Part shown: piece by piece, positions 46,051 through 54,412 of the stretch
Numbering within the stretch: position 1 is the stretch's first letter
Layout of the letters: each line of letters starts with the position of its first letter
Source of the DNA: Magnetococcus sp. PR-3
Lineage (GTDB): Bacteria > Pseudomonadota > Magnetococcia > Magnetococcales > Magnetococcaceae
Length of the DNA: 64,000 bases
NCBI RefSeq assembly: GCF_036689865.1
Contig: NZ_JBAHUQ010000022.1
Coordinates: 1-64,000 of the forward strand
Direction of reading: 5' to 3'
Notes under the pieces: generated by a model
Databases searched by the model: none
Seen by the model: the letters and a program-made list of their open reading frames with translations, nothing else
Told to the model about the DNA's origin: nothing
Program-made: the position numbers and the translations under genes

Positions 46051-48673
46051 AATGGGTTTGCAGTTGGCGGAAGTATGCCGCCAAATTGAGAGGGGTTTTG
46101 ATATAACCCTGAGCCAGCGCTTTTTGATGCCAAATGGTGGCCTTGGCAGGTGAGCGTTTAACCCCCAAACCGTCCAAATAGAGTAAGCCCATGGTGTATT
46201 GTGCTGGGCCATACCCGTGTTGAGCCGCTTGATGAATCAACTGAATGGCCTGTTTGGGTTCTTGGCCTTTTTTCAGGTTATAGAGTGTTTTAATCCCCAT
46301 GAGGAAGGTTTGGTCGGACACCTCTCCCTCTTCTTGAGGAGAGAAAGAAGACCCTTCTGGTTGGTGCATGACAACAGCGTCCAGCAGCGCCAAAAAATTC
46401 CATTTCTGGGCACGGGTCATCCAAGCTGTTGCCAAGGGGGTGCGTAGGCCATGGTGAGCATCCAGTAATAGAGCTAACAGTCCTTGGCTACGTGCGTGCT
46501 CACGTTCCTGGCCGCTGCGGGCATGGCGAAAGAGCCAATATCTGGCCTTCAATAGATCTTGGTTGACCCCTAACCCTGTTAAGTAGAGATAAGCTAACCG
46601 CTGCTGGGCAAGGGCGATGTTGTTGTGCGCTGCCTCTTGCAGGGTTTGATGTTGCTCGGGCGGAAGAATGGTGTTTTTTAGGGACGCCAGTTTCGTCAGC
46701 AAAGGGTGTTGAGCCTGCTGATCTCCATAGTGGCGACGCCACAGAAGGTCCAGAACATCACTGACCCCCTCAAAAAAGGCATCACTGACCCGAATGTTGG
46801 GTGTTGTCCGATCCTCCCCGCTTGATTGCATCGCTTGTGTCATGCGTTGGGTCAACGTCATAGGAGGTTGACCTTGCAGAAACAGTTGCATTACCAAGTC
46901 GGACTGACGGCCTTGATGTTGGGGGTAACTGCGTAACCATTGCAGCGTGTTACGTAACAATGCTGGTGCATCAGGATGATCAAAATTTTTCTGGGTTAAG
47001 GCCTGTTTAAGTGCTTGGATGGCCCGTTGGTCTTCATGTTGAGCAACCCGCATTAACTGCTGAAGTCCGGCGGGAATATCTTTGGGTAACCAGTTGCCTG
47101 TTAACTGTTCCAAGCCCAACCGGGCTTGGGTAACCAACAGGTTGCGGGCAGATGCCTGTTCGCCCCATTTGGTCGCTTTTTCCATATCACGGAACTGGTC
47201 AGGTCCTTGTAAATGCAATAAGAACATACGGTGTTGTGCCAGCGGAAAACCACTTTCCGCACTCTGCTTAATACGGGTAACCCCTTGTGTTAAATCCCCT
47301 TCATGATGAAGTTTGCGCATACCTAAAAAGTAGTTGGCTGCTGGGCTACCCTCTTCTGCGCGCATCTGCAGCTCATTCAAAACCTGCTCTGTTTTTTCGG
47401 CATTGAATAATCTGGGGGGCAGGGTGAAGAGCCAGTCTGCCGGCTGGTGCCCGCCCTGTTCGGTATAGAGTAGGGTCAGTGCAACGGCATCGTTCAATAG
47501 TGCGGCTTGCTGGTTGGCCCTGGCCAAAAACTGTTTTGCGGCCAAAAAGTAGTGGAAGGAGGCCGGGTACTCGGTCTCTTCAGGTATCCACTGGCGGTAT
47601 TTATAGCGCAGCATCTGACGCCGTTGGAGCCAGCTGGGAGAGATGTTTTCCAACAGAGGGGGTTGGAGGGGGAGGGCTTGGGGTGCCTTAAAAGCGGTTA
47701 AGGGGCTTTGGCGCTTCTGTTCTATGGGGGCGCGGGTTACGGCCTTTGGTGAGGCCTTTACCTGTTCAGCCGGGTTTATCGCCGCGGCCTTTGAAGTTGG
47801 CATCTCCACAGGTTTTTGTACAACCTCTTCAGAGAGGGGCGTGGGCGCTTTAACTGCTGCGGTGACTGCAGGCTTAACCGGTAAGCCAGAGTAGCGTTGC
47901 TCTGCAAAATTCAAGCTCGGTTTAGCTGTTTTAGCGGGAGGCGCTTTCTGTTGAGTAACTTGAGCAGGTGCCGCTTTATCCGCGTGTTGAACGGGTGCCA
48001 CTTGGGGCTGTTTCTCAACTTGAACAGGCTGAGTAGGTTGTTGAACCTTGGCTTTAACCGCTTCTGTTTTTTGAGCGGGTGACGGTTTGGGCTGGTAGGT
48101 GGCTACCCTGACTTTATGGAGCAGTTTTTTGGCAGCCATATCCCCTTGCTTGGCGGCTTTCTTCAGCCAAGCGCGGCCTGTTTGCTCATCCATAGGTAGG
48201 TGGGTACCCTCTTGGTACATTTTTCCAAGTCGCCGCTGGGCTGCGGGGTAGTCCTGTTGGGCCGCTTGGGTTATCCAGTGGATGGCCTGTTGGGGATTAG
48301 GGGTGACCCCCTCACCTTGTAGCAGTAAAACCCCCATAAAATATTGCGCTTTTTTGTCCCCTACGCTGGCGGCTTTTTCAAGCCAACCAAGAGCTTCTGT
48401 ATGGTTTTTTGCGACCCCACGACCGGTCATTAACATCCAACCCGTCGCATACTGGGCGGTTGTATGGCCAAGGTTACCGGCGTGTTGATAGTATTGAAAC
48501 GCTTTAATACGATCTTTTTCAACGCCACCACGCCCATAGAAATAGTGATAACCCTTACGGTAAAGATCTTTAGCAGAGAGCTCCTGGCCTTCCAGAGGCA
48601 ACGGGGGCAGCCAAAGAGATAACAGAACCAATACCAGGGGAAGAGGGCGTTTTTTTAGAAAAGAAAACCGCAT
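46049..48673 (-). CDS. Large secreted SEL1-repeat protein (874 aa)
   Basis: A signal peptide (~1-30, KRPLPLVLVLLSLW) is followed by an N-terminal block of SEL1 repeats (~34-190; DRIKAFQYYQHAGNLGHTTAQY and similar). A Pro/Lys/Gln/Ala-rich linker (~192-345) resembles periplasm-spanning TonB-type linkers. Then come a divergent helical region and a second SEL1 block (~690-870; PKQAIQLIHQAAQHGYGPAQY). SEL1 repeats are helical protein-binding solenoids. The start overlaps the stop of the upstream SEL1 gene by one base (TAATG), so the two are an operon. It is probably a periplasmic scaffold; the function is unknown. Confidence 0.85.
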   Translation of the reverse strand: MRFSFLKKRPLPLVLVLLSLWLPPLPLEGQELSAKDLYRKGYHYFYGRGGVEKDRIKAFQYYQHAGNLGHTTAQYATGWMLMTGRGVAKNHTEALGWLEKAASVGDKKAQYFMGVLLLQGEGVTPNPQQAIHWITQAAQQDYPAAQRRLGKMYQEGTHLPMDEQTGRAWLKKAAKQGDMAAKKLLHKVRVATYQPKPSPAQKTEAVKAKVQQPTQPVQVEKQPQVAPVQHADKAAPAQVTQQKAPPAKTAKPSLNFAEQRYSGLPVKPAVTAAVKAPTPLSEEVVQKPVEMPTSKAAAINPAEQVKASPKAVTRAPIEQKRQSPLTAFKAPQALPLQPPLLENISPSWLQRRQMLRYKYRQWIPEETEYPASFHYFLAAKQFLARANQQAALLNDAVALTLLYTEQGGHQPADWLFTLPPRLFNAEKTEQVLNELQMRAEEGSPAANYFLGMRKLHHEGDLTQGVTRIKQSAESGFPLAQHRMFLLHLQGPDQFRDMEKATKWGEQASARNLLVTQARLGLEQLTGNWLPKDIPAGLQQLMRVAQHEDQRAIQALKQALTQKNFDHPDAPALLRNTLQWLRSYPQHQGRQSDLVMQLFLQGQPPMTLTQRMTQAMQSSGEDRTTPNIRVSDAFFEGVSDVLDLLWRRHYGDQQAQHPLLTKLASLKNTILPPEQHQTLQEAAHNNIALAQQRLAYLYLTGLGVNQDLLKARYWLFRHARSGQEREHARSQGLLALLLDAHHGLRTPLATAWMTRAQKWNFLALLDAVVMHQPEGSSFSPQEEGEVSDQTFLMGIKTLYNLKKGQEPKQAIQLIHQAAQHGYGPAQYTMGLLYLDGLGVKRSPAKATIWHQKALAQGYIKTPLNLAAYFRQLQTH

Positions 48674-51090
48674 TACAATGGACTCCCTAAGAGTTCAATG
48701 GAGAGGCCTGTATAGGAAATTGGGGCAGCACTGTAACCCAACTCGACGGCTTGAAGTTGTAACTCTGTGGCTTTTTCTAAATTCTGAGGAACATGAGCAC
48801 CTTCAAGATGGAGTTGCCCAAGAAAAAAGAGGGCAGCAGGCTCTTGGGCCGAAGCCGCCAGTTGGATCAGATTAACCCCCTTCAAAGGGTCTTGATTAAG
48901 ATTGAAGGGCGGAAGGTGCAAAAGTCCTGCGCGGAAGGTTTGGGTTCGGTTGGTAAAGGGTCCTGAAAGCTCTTTGCGGGATGGGGTTGGAAGCTTCAGG
49001 GCACGCACTTGCTTACCAAAACCAAAACGGGCCAGGTGCTGTATCGCTGCGATATAGTCCCAATCCTTGGCACGGTTCATCCACTGTAGGGCACGAAACC
49101 ATTGAGCCTCATTTTTTGTCTGCTGTAGCGCCAGGAAGGAGAGGTAAGCCTGAGCTGTGGCGTGTTCCACAGTATGACCCTGACGTGCGGAACGATAAAA
49201 CCAATAGGTGGCTTTGGGGCGGTTGAGCTCAACCCCTAATCCCATGAGGTGCATAAAGGCCAAACGGGTCTGGGCTTCACTCTCATCGTTAATGGCATTA
49301 TCGAGCAGCTCGGCAAGAAAGGCTTCAGGGAAAGCGTAGGTGGTGACCTGTTTATAAAGGCGCATCGCCTCATTCTTTGCCACAGGATCATCATGGTGGG
49401 CACGCCAGACGGCATTGATAAAATCATCCAGTTTGCGCACAAAGGTAAAGCGGGAGGTTATGATGCCCGGTTGACCAGCAGCCTGATCTACAATTTCAGA
49501 CAGGGTATCTTCCAGGTTTTTGGTATAGGCACGGTTGATGAACTGTGCCAAAAGCAAATTGGCGGCTTTGACTTTTCCATAGCGGTTTTTGCGGAGCCAA
49601 TTAATGGTTTGTTTTAAAAGAGGCTCTGACTCTAAAAACGTATGCCCAGCTGGGTTTAGTGTCCAGCTCCATACCGTTGTTTTTTGGAAAGGCTTGGTCG
49701 CTTGATGCAGCCAATGTAAACCAGCTTCAGTATCTTGTGTCAGTTGAGAGCCGCTTAACAGGGAGAAGCCGAGCATAATTTGGGTTTTAACCAAACCAAG
49801 ACTGGCTGATTGCTCTCCCCAGTAACGGGCTTGTTGGGGATCCCCTTGATTGGGCGCTGGGTTGGAGTAAAATTCAAAAAGTGCATGTTGCGCATGCACA
49901 AAACCCAGTTCAGCAGACTGCTCAAGATGGTAGATTGCCTGCTGTTGTTCATGCCGTGCAAGAAGCCGCATGCCGTAGACATAATGGGCTGCTGGGCTTT
50001 CCAGCTCCGTCAGTTCACGAAGCGCGTGGTCAATATCGACCCGTTCTAGATCTGGCCGCATTTCTGGGGTCAGTGTTGCCAACCAACCTGGATCAAAAAC
50101 ACCCCCACTTTCCAGGGTTAAAATAGCCAGCTCAACCGCTTCTATGGTCGCTTTTTCATCATTGCTATACAGAAGAGATTGGTGAATACGGCGTATGTTC
50201 TGTGCTGGCCGGGGGTCGGCTGCGGGATCTTCCAAGACCGTATCATAGGAACGTTGTAGATGGGATAAACGGCGGTTCCAGGGAATGATGGGGCCTTGGT
50301 CACTGGCTTTGGGGCGTGCATAGATGGTCAGGGGCTCTCCCGTGGTCGCATCATATATTAAGCGTACACTGCGGGTGCTGTCTCCACCTGGGCCAGGTGT
50401 AACCATATAGGTGATGTTCTGTGTGGTTTTCTGTTCTTGTAGCGGGGTTGTGACCGGGTTGGCTGTTGGTGCCTTGATCTGTTGTTCAACCGGTACGCTG
50501 GTTTGATTTCTGCGTTTAAGCTGGCCTTTGGCTCGAGCAATGGTAAAACGGTTAAAGTTGCTAAGCAGTTTAGTGGCTTTATGCATGCCACTTTGCTCAG
50601 CTTTACTGAGCCATTTCCAGGCTAGGGCACTATCCACATCGACACCATCACCCTGTAGATACATCATACCCAGTCGGAACTGGGCTTGGGCGTGGCCCGT
50701 TTTCGCAGCCCGTCTTATCCAAGCTTGCCCCTTGGTACGATCCCCTAATGGTTCTGGGGCCATAATAAGGAGTTGTCCCAAAGCATATTGGGCGCGACCA
50801 TCCCCCTGTTTGGCGGCAAGGCTAAGCCACTGTTTGGCTTTGGCGCTGTCTTGGGTAATGCCATCCCCTTTTAAGTACATCCATCCAAGGGCATATTGAG
50901 ACTTCCAATGCCCTTGCTTAGCGGCATCCATATAATAGTCTCGGGCAGTAAGGGGGTCTCTATCCACCCCACGGCCTTTTTGATAGGCATAGCCTTTTTC
51001 ATAAAGCTGTTCCAACGTTATAGCGGCTTGGGCTGTGGAAAAAAGGCCCAATAACAGCAAGACGGAGAACAGACGCGCAAAATGCAGCAT
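48673..51090 (-). CDS. Large secreted SEL1-repeat protein (805 aa)
   Basis: A signal peptide (1-22, cleavage near AQA-AI) precedes an N-terminal SEL1 block (~27-175; DPLTARDYYMDAAKQGHWKSQY; GWMYLKGDGITQDSAKAKQW). A long divergent helical middle (~200-640) and C-terminal SEL1 units (~640-800, MGLGVELNRPKATYWFYRSA) follow. Its layout parallels the next gene, and the middle regions share phrases of similar pattern, so the two look like ancient tandem paralogs. It lacks the long Pro/Lys linker of its partner. It is the first gene of the pair; a periplasmic location and protein-scaffold role are inferred. Confidence 0.85.
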   Translation of the reverse strand: MLHFARLFSVLLLLGLFSTAQAAITLEQLYEKGYAYQKGRGVDRDPLTARDYYMDAAKQGHWKSQYALGWMYLKGDGITQDSAKAKQWLSLAAKQGDGRAQYALGQLLIMAPEPLGDRTKGQAWIRRAAKTGHAQAQFRLGMMYLQGDGVDVDSALAWKWLSKAEQSGMHKATKLLSNFNRFTIARAKGQLKRRNQTSVPVEQQIKAPTANPVTTPLQEQKTTQNITYMVTPGPGGDSTRSVRLIYDATTGEPLTIYARPKASDQGPIIPWNRRLSHLQRSYDTVLEDPAADPRPAQNIRRIHQSLLYSNDEKATIEAVELAILTLESGGVFDPGWLATLTPEMRPDLERVDIDHALRELTELESPAAHYVYGMRLLARHEQQQAIYHLEQSAELGFVHAQHALFEFYSNPAPNQGDPQQARYWGEQSASLGLVKTQIMLGFSLLSGSQLTQDTEAGLHWLHQATKPFQKTTVWSWTLNPAGHTFLESEPLLKQTINWLRKNRYGKVKAANLLLAQFINRAYTKNLEDTLSEIVDQAAGQPGIITSRFTFVRKLDDFINAVWRAHHDDPVAKNEAMRLYKQVTTYAFPEAFLAELLDNAINDESEAQTRLAFMHLMGLGVELNRPKATYWFYRSARQGHTVEHATAQAYLSFLALQQTKNEAQWFRALQWMNRAKDWDYIAAIQHLARFGFGKQVRALKLPTPSRKELSGPFTNRTQTFRAGLLHLPPFNLNQDPLKGVNLIQLAASAQEPAALFFLGQLHLEGAHVPQNLEKATELQLQAVELGYSAAPISYTGLSIELLGSPL

Positions 51091-51426
51091 GGAGACGCCA
51101 CCCTTAAATCATTAACTCTTAAAAGATACCCAACCATGTACTTTACGGGACGGGTAGGGGTGCATACAAGTGCGTAGCGTGAATGAAGCGAGTTTGTTGA
51201 AAAAAAACTGATATAAGGTGGTTTATGTATCCGATAAATGAATACCTGCCGCCTGGTGAAAGTCTTAAGGTGTAGGCTGTTTGAGCTTTTTTTTACGCGG
51301 CATGAAGACGGATTGTTACTTGATTGCTAAATCTCTTTCACACAAGGCGGTTAAGGTGGCATGCTGGCTAAACTAGATCAGGTATCTGATCGATCATTAT
51401 GAAGCGAATTAAGGGAGGCGGTCACT
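51091..51426. other. Divergent intergenic region upstream of pyruvate kinase (336 bases)
   Basis: Lies between the divergent SEL1 operon and pyk starts and has no coding ORF. It holds a T-rich run near 51288 and the interrupted palindrome GATCAG-GTAT-CTGATC, listed separately. Confidence 0.5.
51376..51391. promoter_or_regulatory. Interrupted palindrome upstream of pyruvate kinase
   Basis: GATCAG (51376-51381), GTAT, CTGATC (51386-51391): perfect 6-bp arms, 35 nt before the GTG start. The position suits an operator or 5' leader element. There is no T-run, so it is not a terminator. The cognate factor is unknown. Confidence 0.35.
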
Positions 51427-53136
51427 GTGGCACGTCGCGCAAAAATTGTAGCAACCCTGGGCCCGGCCTGTTCTGAGGTAGAGCAGATCTCACGTTTGAT
51501 TGAGTCTGGTCTGGATATGGCCCGTTTAAATATGAGCCATGGTGATCACAAGGCCCATTTGCAATTGATCAAAAATGTACGGGAGGCCTCCCGTCTTGTA
51601 GGTCGTGAAGTGGCTCTGCTATGTGACCTCCAAGGTCCAAAAATTCGTGTGGGTAAGTTGGATGAACCCCTGAAATTGGAAAAAGGGCAGCAGTGGGCCA
51701 TTATTCCCGAAGGTAGCGAGCCACCAAGCGTTGAGTATGATGGTGTTATTCCGTGTACCTATGCAGGCTTGGCCAAGGATGCCGTGCCAGGCTGTCGGGT
51801 GTTGTTTGATGATGGCTACCTACAAGCACGTGCTGTGGGTACGGAAGAGGGGGCTTTGATCGTTAATGTCGAGCATGGCGGTCTGCTGAAATCCAATAAA
51901 GGCATTAACCTTCCAGATGCCAGCGTTTCAGCACCAAGTTTAACCACCAAAGATCAACAAGATCTCTTCTTTGGTGTTAAGCATGATGTCGACTATATCG
52001 CTTTGTCCTTTGTGCGCAGTGCCAAGTGTATTTTAAACGTTAAATATATGCTCCATCGGCGCAAGATCTATAAGCCGATTATTGCCAAAATAGAACGGCC
52101 AGAAGCGATCCGTAACATCGATGAAATTATTGAGGTTGTAGACGGTATTATGATTGCCCGTGGAGATATGGCGGTGGAAATTGGTAACCACCGGGTCCCC
52201 TCTGTGCAACGGCAGATCATTCACAAATGCCGGGTTAAAGGCAAGCCAGTGATTACAGCCACACAAATGCTGGAGTCCATGATCCAAAACCCCTCCCCAA
52301 CACGCGCAGAGGCTTCTGATGTAGCCAATGCCATTTGGGATGGTACCGATGCGGTGATGTTATCGGGTGAGACCTCGGTGGGTAGTGATCCTGTCAATGC
52401 CATCAATACCATGGGTCGGATTGTTGAAGAGGCTGAACGGAACCCCCGGGGTGCGCGGATTGAGGCGGAGTCTCACAGTATTAACAGTGCATCGATGATG
52501 GCGGCTGCTCGGGTTGCTGAGCAAGTTGAGGCACGATGGATCATTGCCATGACGGTGACGGGTAGTTCGGCACTGGCTTTGGCACGCTTCCGCCCTGATA
52601 TCCCTGTCTTAGGGGCAGCCCGGACCATGGGGGGCGTGCGTCGGATGAGTCTCTATTGGGGTATTACACCCCGACTGTTTAACTACACCATTGAAGAGCG
52701 GGAAGATATTGAAGTTGAGGTGGTGCAGTGGATGCGTGAAAACAGTATGCTACAGGTGGGGGAAAAGATTGTTGTGGTAAGAGGTGGTGGCCAGCTGGTT
52801 AACCACAGTACATCAAGTTCCATCCGTGTAGAGCTTGTTCACGATACCCGTAATTTTGAAGAGGGTGTTGCGCAAATCACGGAAGAGTCTGTGGCTGGTA
52901 AAGGCATTATTACGCTGGATGCTGCAAGGTGCGTGGCATGTGGAAACTGTGTCAATATATGCCCTTATGGTATTTGGGAGGCCCCCGTAAGCCATACCCG
53001 GAGTGTGAGCATTAACCGTGATAAGGTTGATCACTGCAGCTTGGATCAGGAGTGTGTACGTGTCTGTTCTGGCAACGCCATCTCCATCTCTGATGCTAAA
53101 GATATGCACACCTTTGTGGAAAATGAGGAACTGTAA
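51427..53136 (+). CDS. pyk: Pyruvate kinase fused to a C-terminal ferredoxin-like domain
   Basis: 569 aa, about 90 longer than usual. Residues 1-475 are a complete pyruvate kinase: NMSHGD, CDLQGPKIRVG, catalytic K221 in AKIERPEA, ARGDMAVEIG, TATQMLESM and a C-terminal allosteric-type domain. After a short linker, residues ~495-555 form an Fe-S domain: C502-x2-C505-x2-C508-x3-C512-P, then C537-x2-D540-x2-C543-x3-C547. The second motif matches the 2[4Fe-4S] spacing, with Asp in place of its second Cys. There is one continuous frame with no frameshift. The GTG start has GGGAGG upstream and a strong terminator follows. The fused domain may sense redox state or oxygen, or dock an electron carrier; this is inference. 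Confidence 0.93.
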   Translation: MARRAKIVATLGPACSEVEQISRLIESGLDMARLNMSHGDHKAHLQLIKNVREASRLVGREVALLCDLQGPKIRVGKLDEPLKLEKGQQWAIIPEGSEPPSVEYDGVIPCTYAGLAKDAVPGCRVLFDDGYLQARAVGTEEGALIVNVEHGGLLKSNKGINLPDASVSAPSLTTKDQQDLFFGVKHDVDYIALSFVRSAKCILNVKYMLHRRKIYKPIIAKIERPEAIRNIDEIIEVVDGIMIARGDMAVEIGNHRVPSVQRQIIHKCRVKGKPVITATQMLESMIQNPSPTRAEASDVANAIWDGTDAVMLSGETSVGSDPVNAINTMGRIVEEAERNPRGARIEAESHSINSASMMAAARVAEQVEARWIIAMTVTGSSALALARFRPDIPVLGAARTMGGVRRMSLYWGITPRLFNYTIEEREDIEVEVVQWMRENSMLQVGEKIVVVRGGGQLVNHSTSSSIRVELVHDTRNFEEGVAQITEESVAGKGIITLDAARCVACGNCVNICPYGIWEAPVSHTRSVSINRDKVDHCSLDQECVRVCSGNAISISDAKDMHTFVENEEL

Positions 53137-53163
53137 CAGAGAGAACGAACGCTTCATGATTGG

Positions 53164-53203
53164 AAAACGCGCTGAAGGATGGTATCTTCGGCGCGTTTTT
53201 TTT
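53164..53203 (+). terminator. Rho-independent terminator after pyruvate kinase
   Basis: Stem ACGCGC (53167-53172) with GCGCGT (53191-53196), an inner GAAG/CTTC pairing, then eight T residues (53196-53203). Confidence 0.87.
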
Positions 53204-53272
53204 GGCGTAATACAGCCTTTTCTTGTGTCTAAACCTGCAGGAGGCTTTCATGCATGATGATCGGAAAGCAGG

Positions 53273-53854
53273 ATGTTAAAACTGACAGGTGGACAGTGGC
53301 GTGGACGGTCTTTGGAAACCCCCAAAGATCGTAAAGTACGTCCTACAGCTGTGATGGCCCGCGAAGCGCTCTTTAACATTCTTCAGCAGGATGTGGTGGG
53401 CTGTCACTGGTTGGATCTCTATGCCGGTAGTGGGGTCATGGCTCTTGAGGCGTTATCACGGGGGGCAGAGTCTGCGGTGTTGGTCGAAAAAGCACCTGCC
53501 TCGGTGGATTTGATCCGCCGTAATATCCAAAAGGTTAGCGCCGATCATCAAACCTTTCTCCATAGGGGGGAGGCAGATCGGGCCAGTAGTTTTGAGACGT
53601 TGGATAAAAAAGTACAGAAACGCTTTCAAGCAGCGTGGCGTCCCGATATGATCTTTATGGACCCACCTTATGGTAAAGATTTGGTTTCACGCACCTTGGG
53701 CGTGTTGAGCCACTGGGGTATTCTGGACCATGACAGATTGTTAATTATCGCTGAACATGAGCCTGAAGCCGAAATTAAGTTGGATCAGGGCCCTTGGCAT
53801 ATCCGGCAACAACGCCGCTATGGCCAATCTATGCTCACCTTTCTGGGTAGCTAA
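53273..53854 (+). CDS. rsmD: 16S rRNA (guanine(966)-N2)-methyltransferase RsmD
   Basis: 193 aa. GGQWRGRSLETPKDRKVRPT and VMAREALFNIL are RsmD N-terminal motifs; SAM motif I is DLYAGSGVMALEALSRGA and the catalytic DPPY is at 130-133. It methylates G966 of 16S rRNA on the small subunit. The ATG at 53273 is used. coaD follows within 24 nt, the usual rsmD-coaD pair. Confidence 0.93.
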   Translation: MLKLTGGQWRGRSLETPKDRKVRPTAVMAREALFNILQQDVVGCHWLDLYAGSGVMALEALSRGAESAVLVEKAPASVDLIRRNIQKVSADHQTFLHRGEADRASSFETLDKKVQKRFQAAWRPDMIFMDPPYGKDLVSRTLGVLSHWGILDHDRLLIIAEHEPEAEIKLDQGPWHIRQQRRYGQSMLTFLGS

Positions 53855-53878
53855 CATTTAGTGATTGAAGGCAATCTG

Positions 53879-54370
53879 ATGAGCCAGTCTCGTACAGCCA
53901 TTTATCCAGGTACATTTGATCCGGTTACCCTGGGGCATGTTGATATTATCCGACGGGCCAGTAAGTTGTTTGACCAGTTGGTTGTTGGTGTAGCTGTTAA
54001 TATTCGTAAACGTCCCATGTTTGATGTCAGTGAGCGGGTCTCTCTGCTTGAACAGACGCTGCAAGAGTTCCCTAATGTGTCGGTGTTGCCTATGGATGGT
54101 CTATTGGTACGCTCAGCGCGTGAAGTCGGGGCTTGTGCGATCGTACGGGGCTTGCGTGTGGTGACGGATTTTGATTATGAGTTTCAAATGGGCACGATGA
54201 ATCGTAAATTGGCTCCAGACATCGAAACGGTTTTATTAATGGCCGATGATGTGAATACCTTCCTCTCTTCCAGTATGGTCAAAGAGGTGGCCATTATGGG
54301 GGGGGATGTGACCCCTTTTGTACCCTCCGTGGTTATGCAGCCTCTGCGTGAGGCGCTTAAACGGCATTAG
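53879..54370 (+). CDS. coaD: Phosphopantetheine adenylyltransferase CoaD
   Basis: 163 aa. The nucleotidyltransferase motif TAIYPGTFDPVTLGHVD contains the TxGH-type His (H20); IVRGLRVVTDFDYEFQM and the C-terminal FLSSSMVKEVA are CoaD signatures. It makes dephospho-CoA from 4'-phosphopantetheine and ATP. The ATG at 53879 has GAAGG 7 nt upstream; the GTG at 53861 would add a non-family leader. It is the second gene of the rsmD-coaD pair. Confidence 0.96.
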   Translation: MSQSRTAIYPGTFDPVTLGHVDIIRRASKLFDQLVVGVAVNIRKRPMFDVSERVSLLEQTLQEFPNVSVLPMDGLLVRSAREVGACAIVRGLRVVTDFDYEFQMGTMNRKLAPDIETVLLMADDVNTFLSSSMVKEVAIMGGDVTPFVPSVVMQPLREALKRH

Positions 54371-54412
54371 AATAAAGGCTTAGGCCTTCTTTGGAAAAAC
54401 TGAGGACAACTG

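Noticed and set aside
51427-53136. Pyruvate kinase-ferredoxin fusion as a read-through or frameshift artefact
   Set aside because: The frame is continuous, the linker is short, and a terminator follows only after the Fe-S domain; there is no separate start signal for a stand-alone ferredoxin.
53861-53878. GTG start for coaD
   Set aside because: It would add six residues not typical of CoaD; the ATG at 53879 has a better-placed Shine-Dalgarno.
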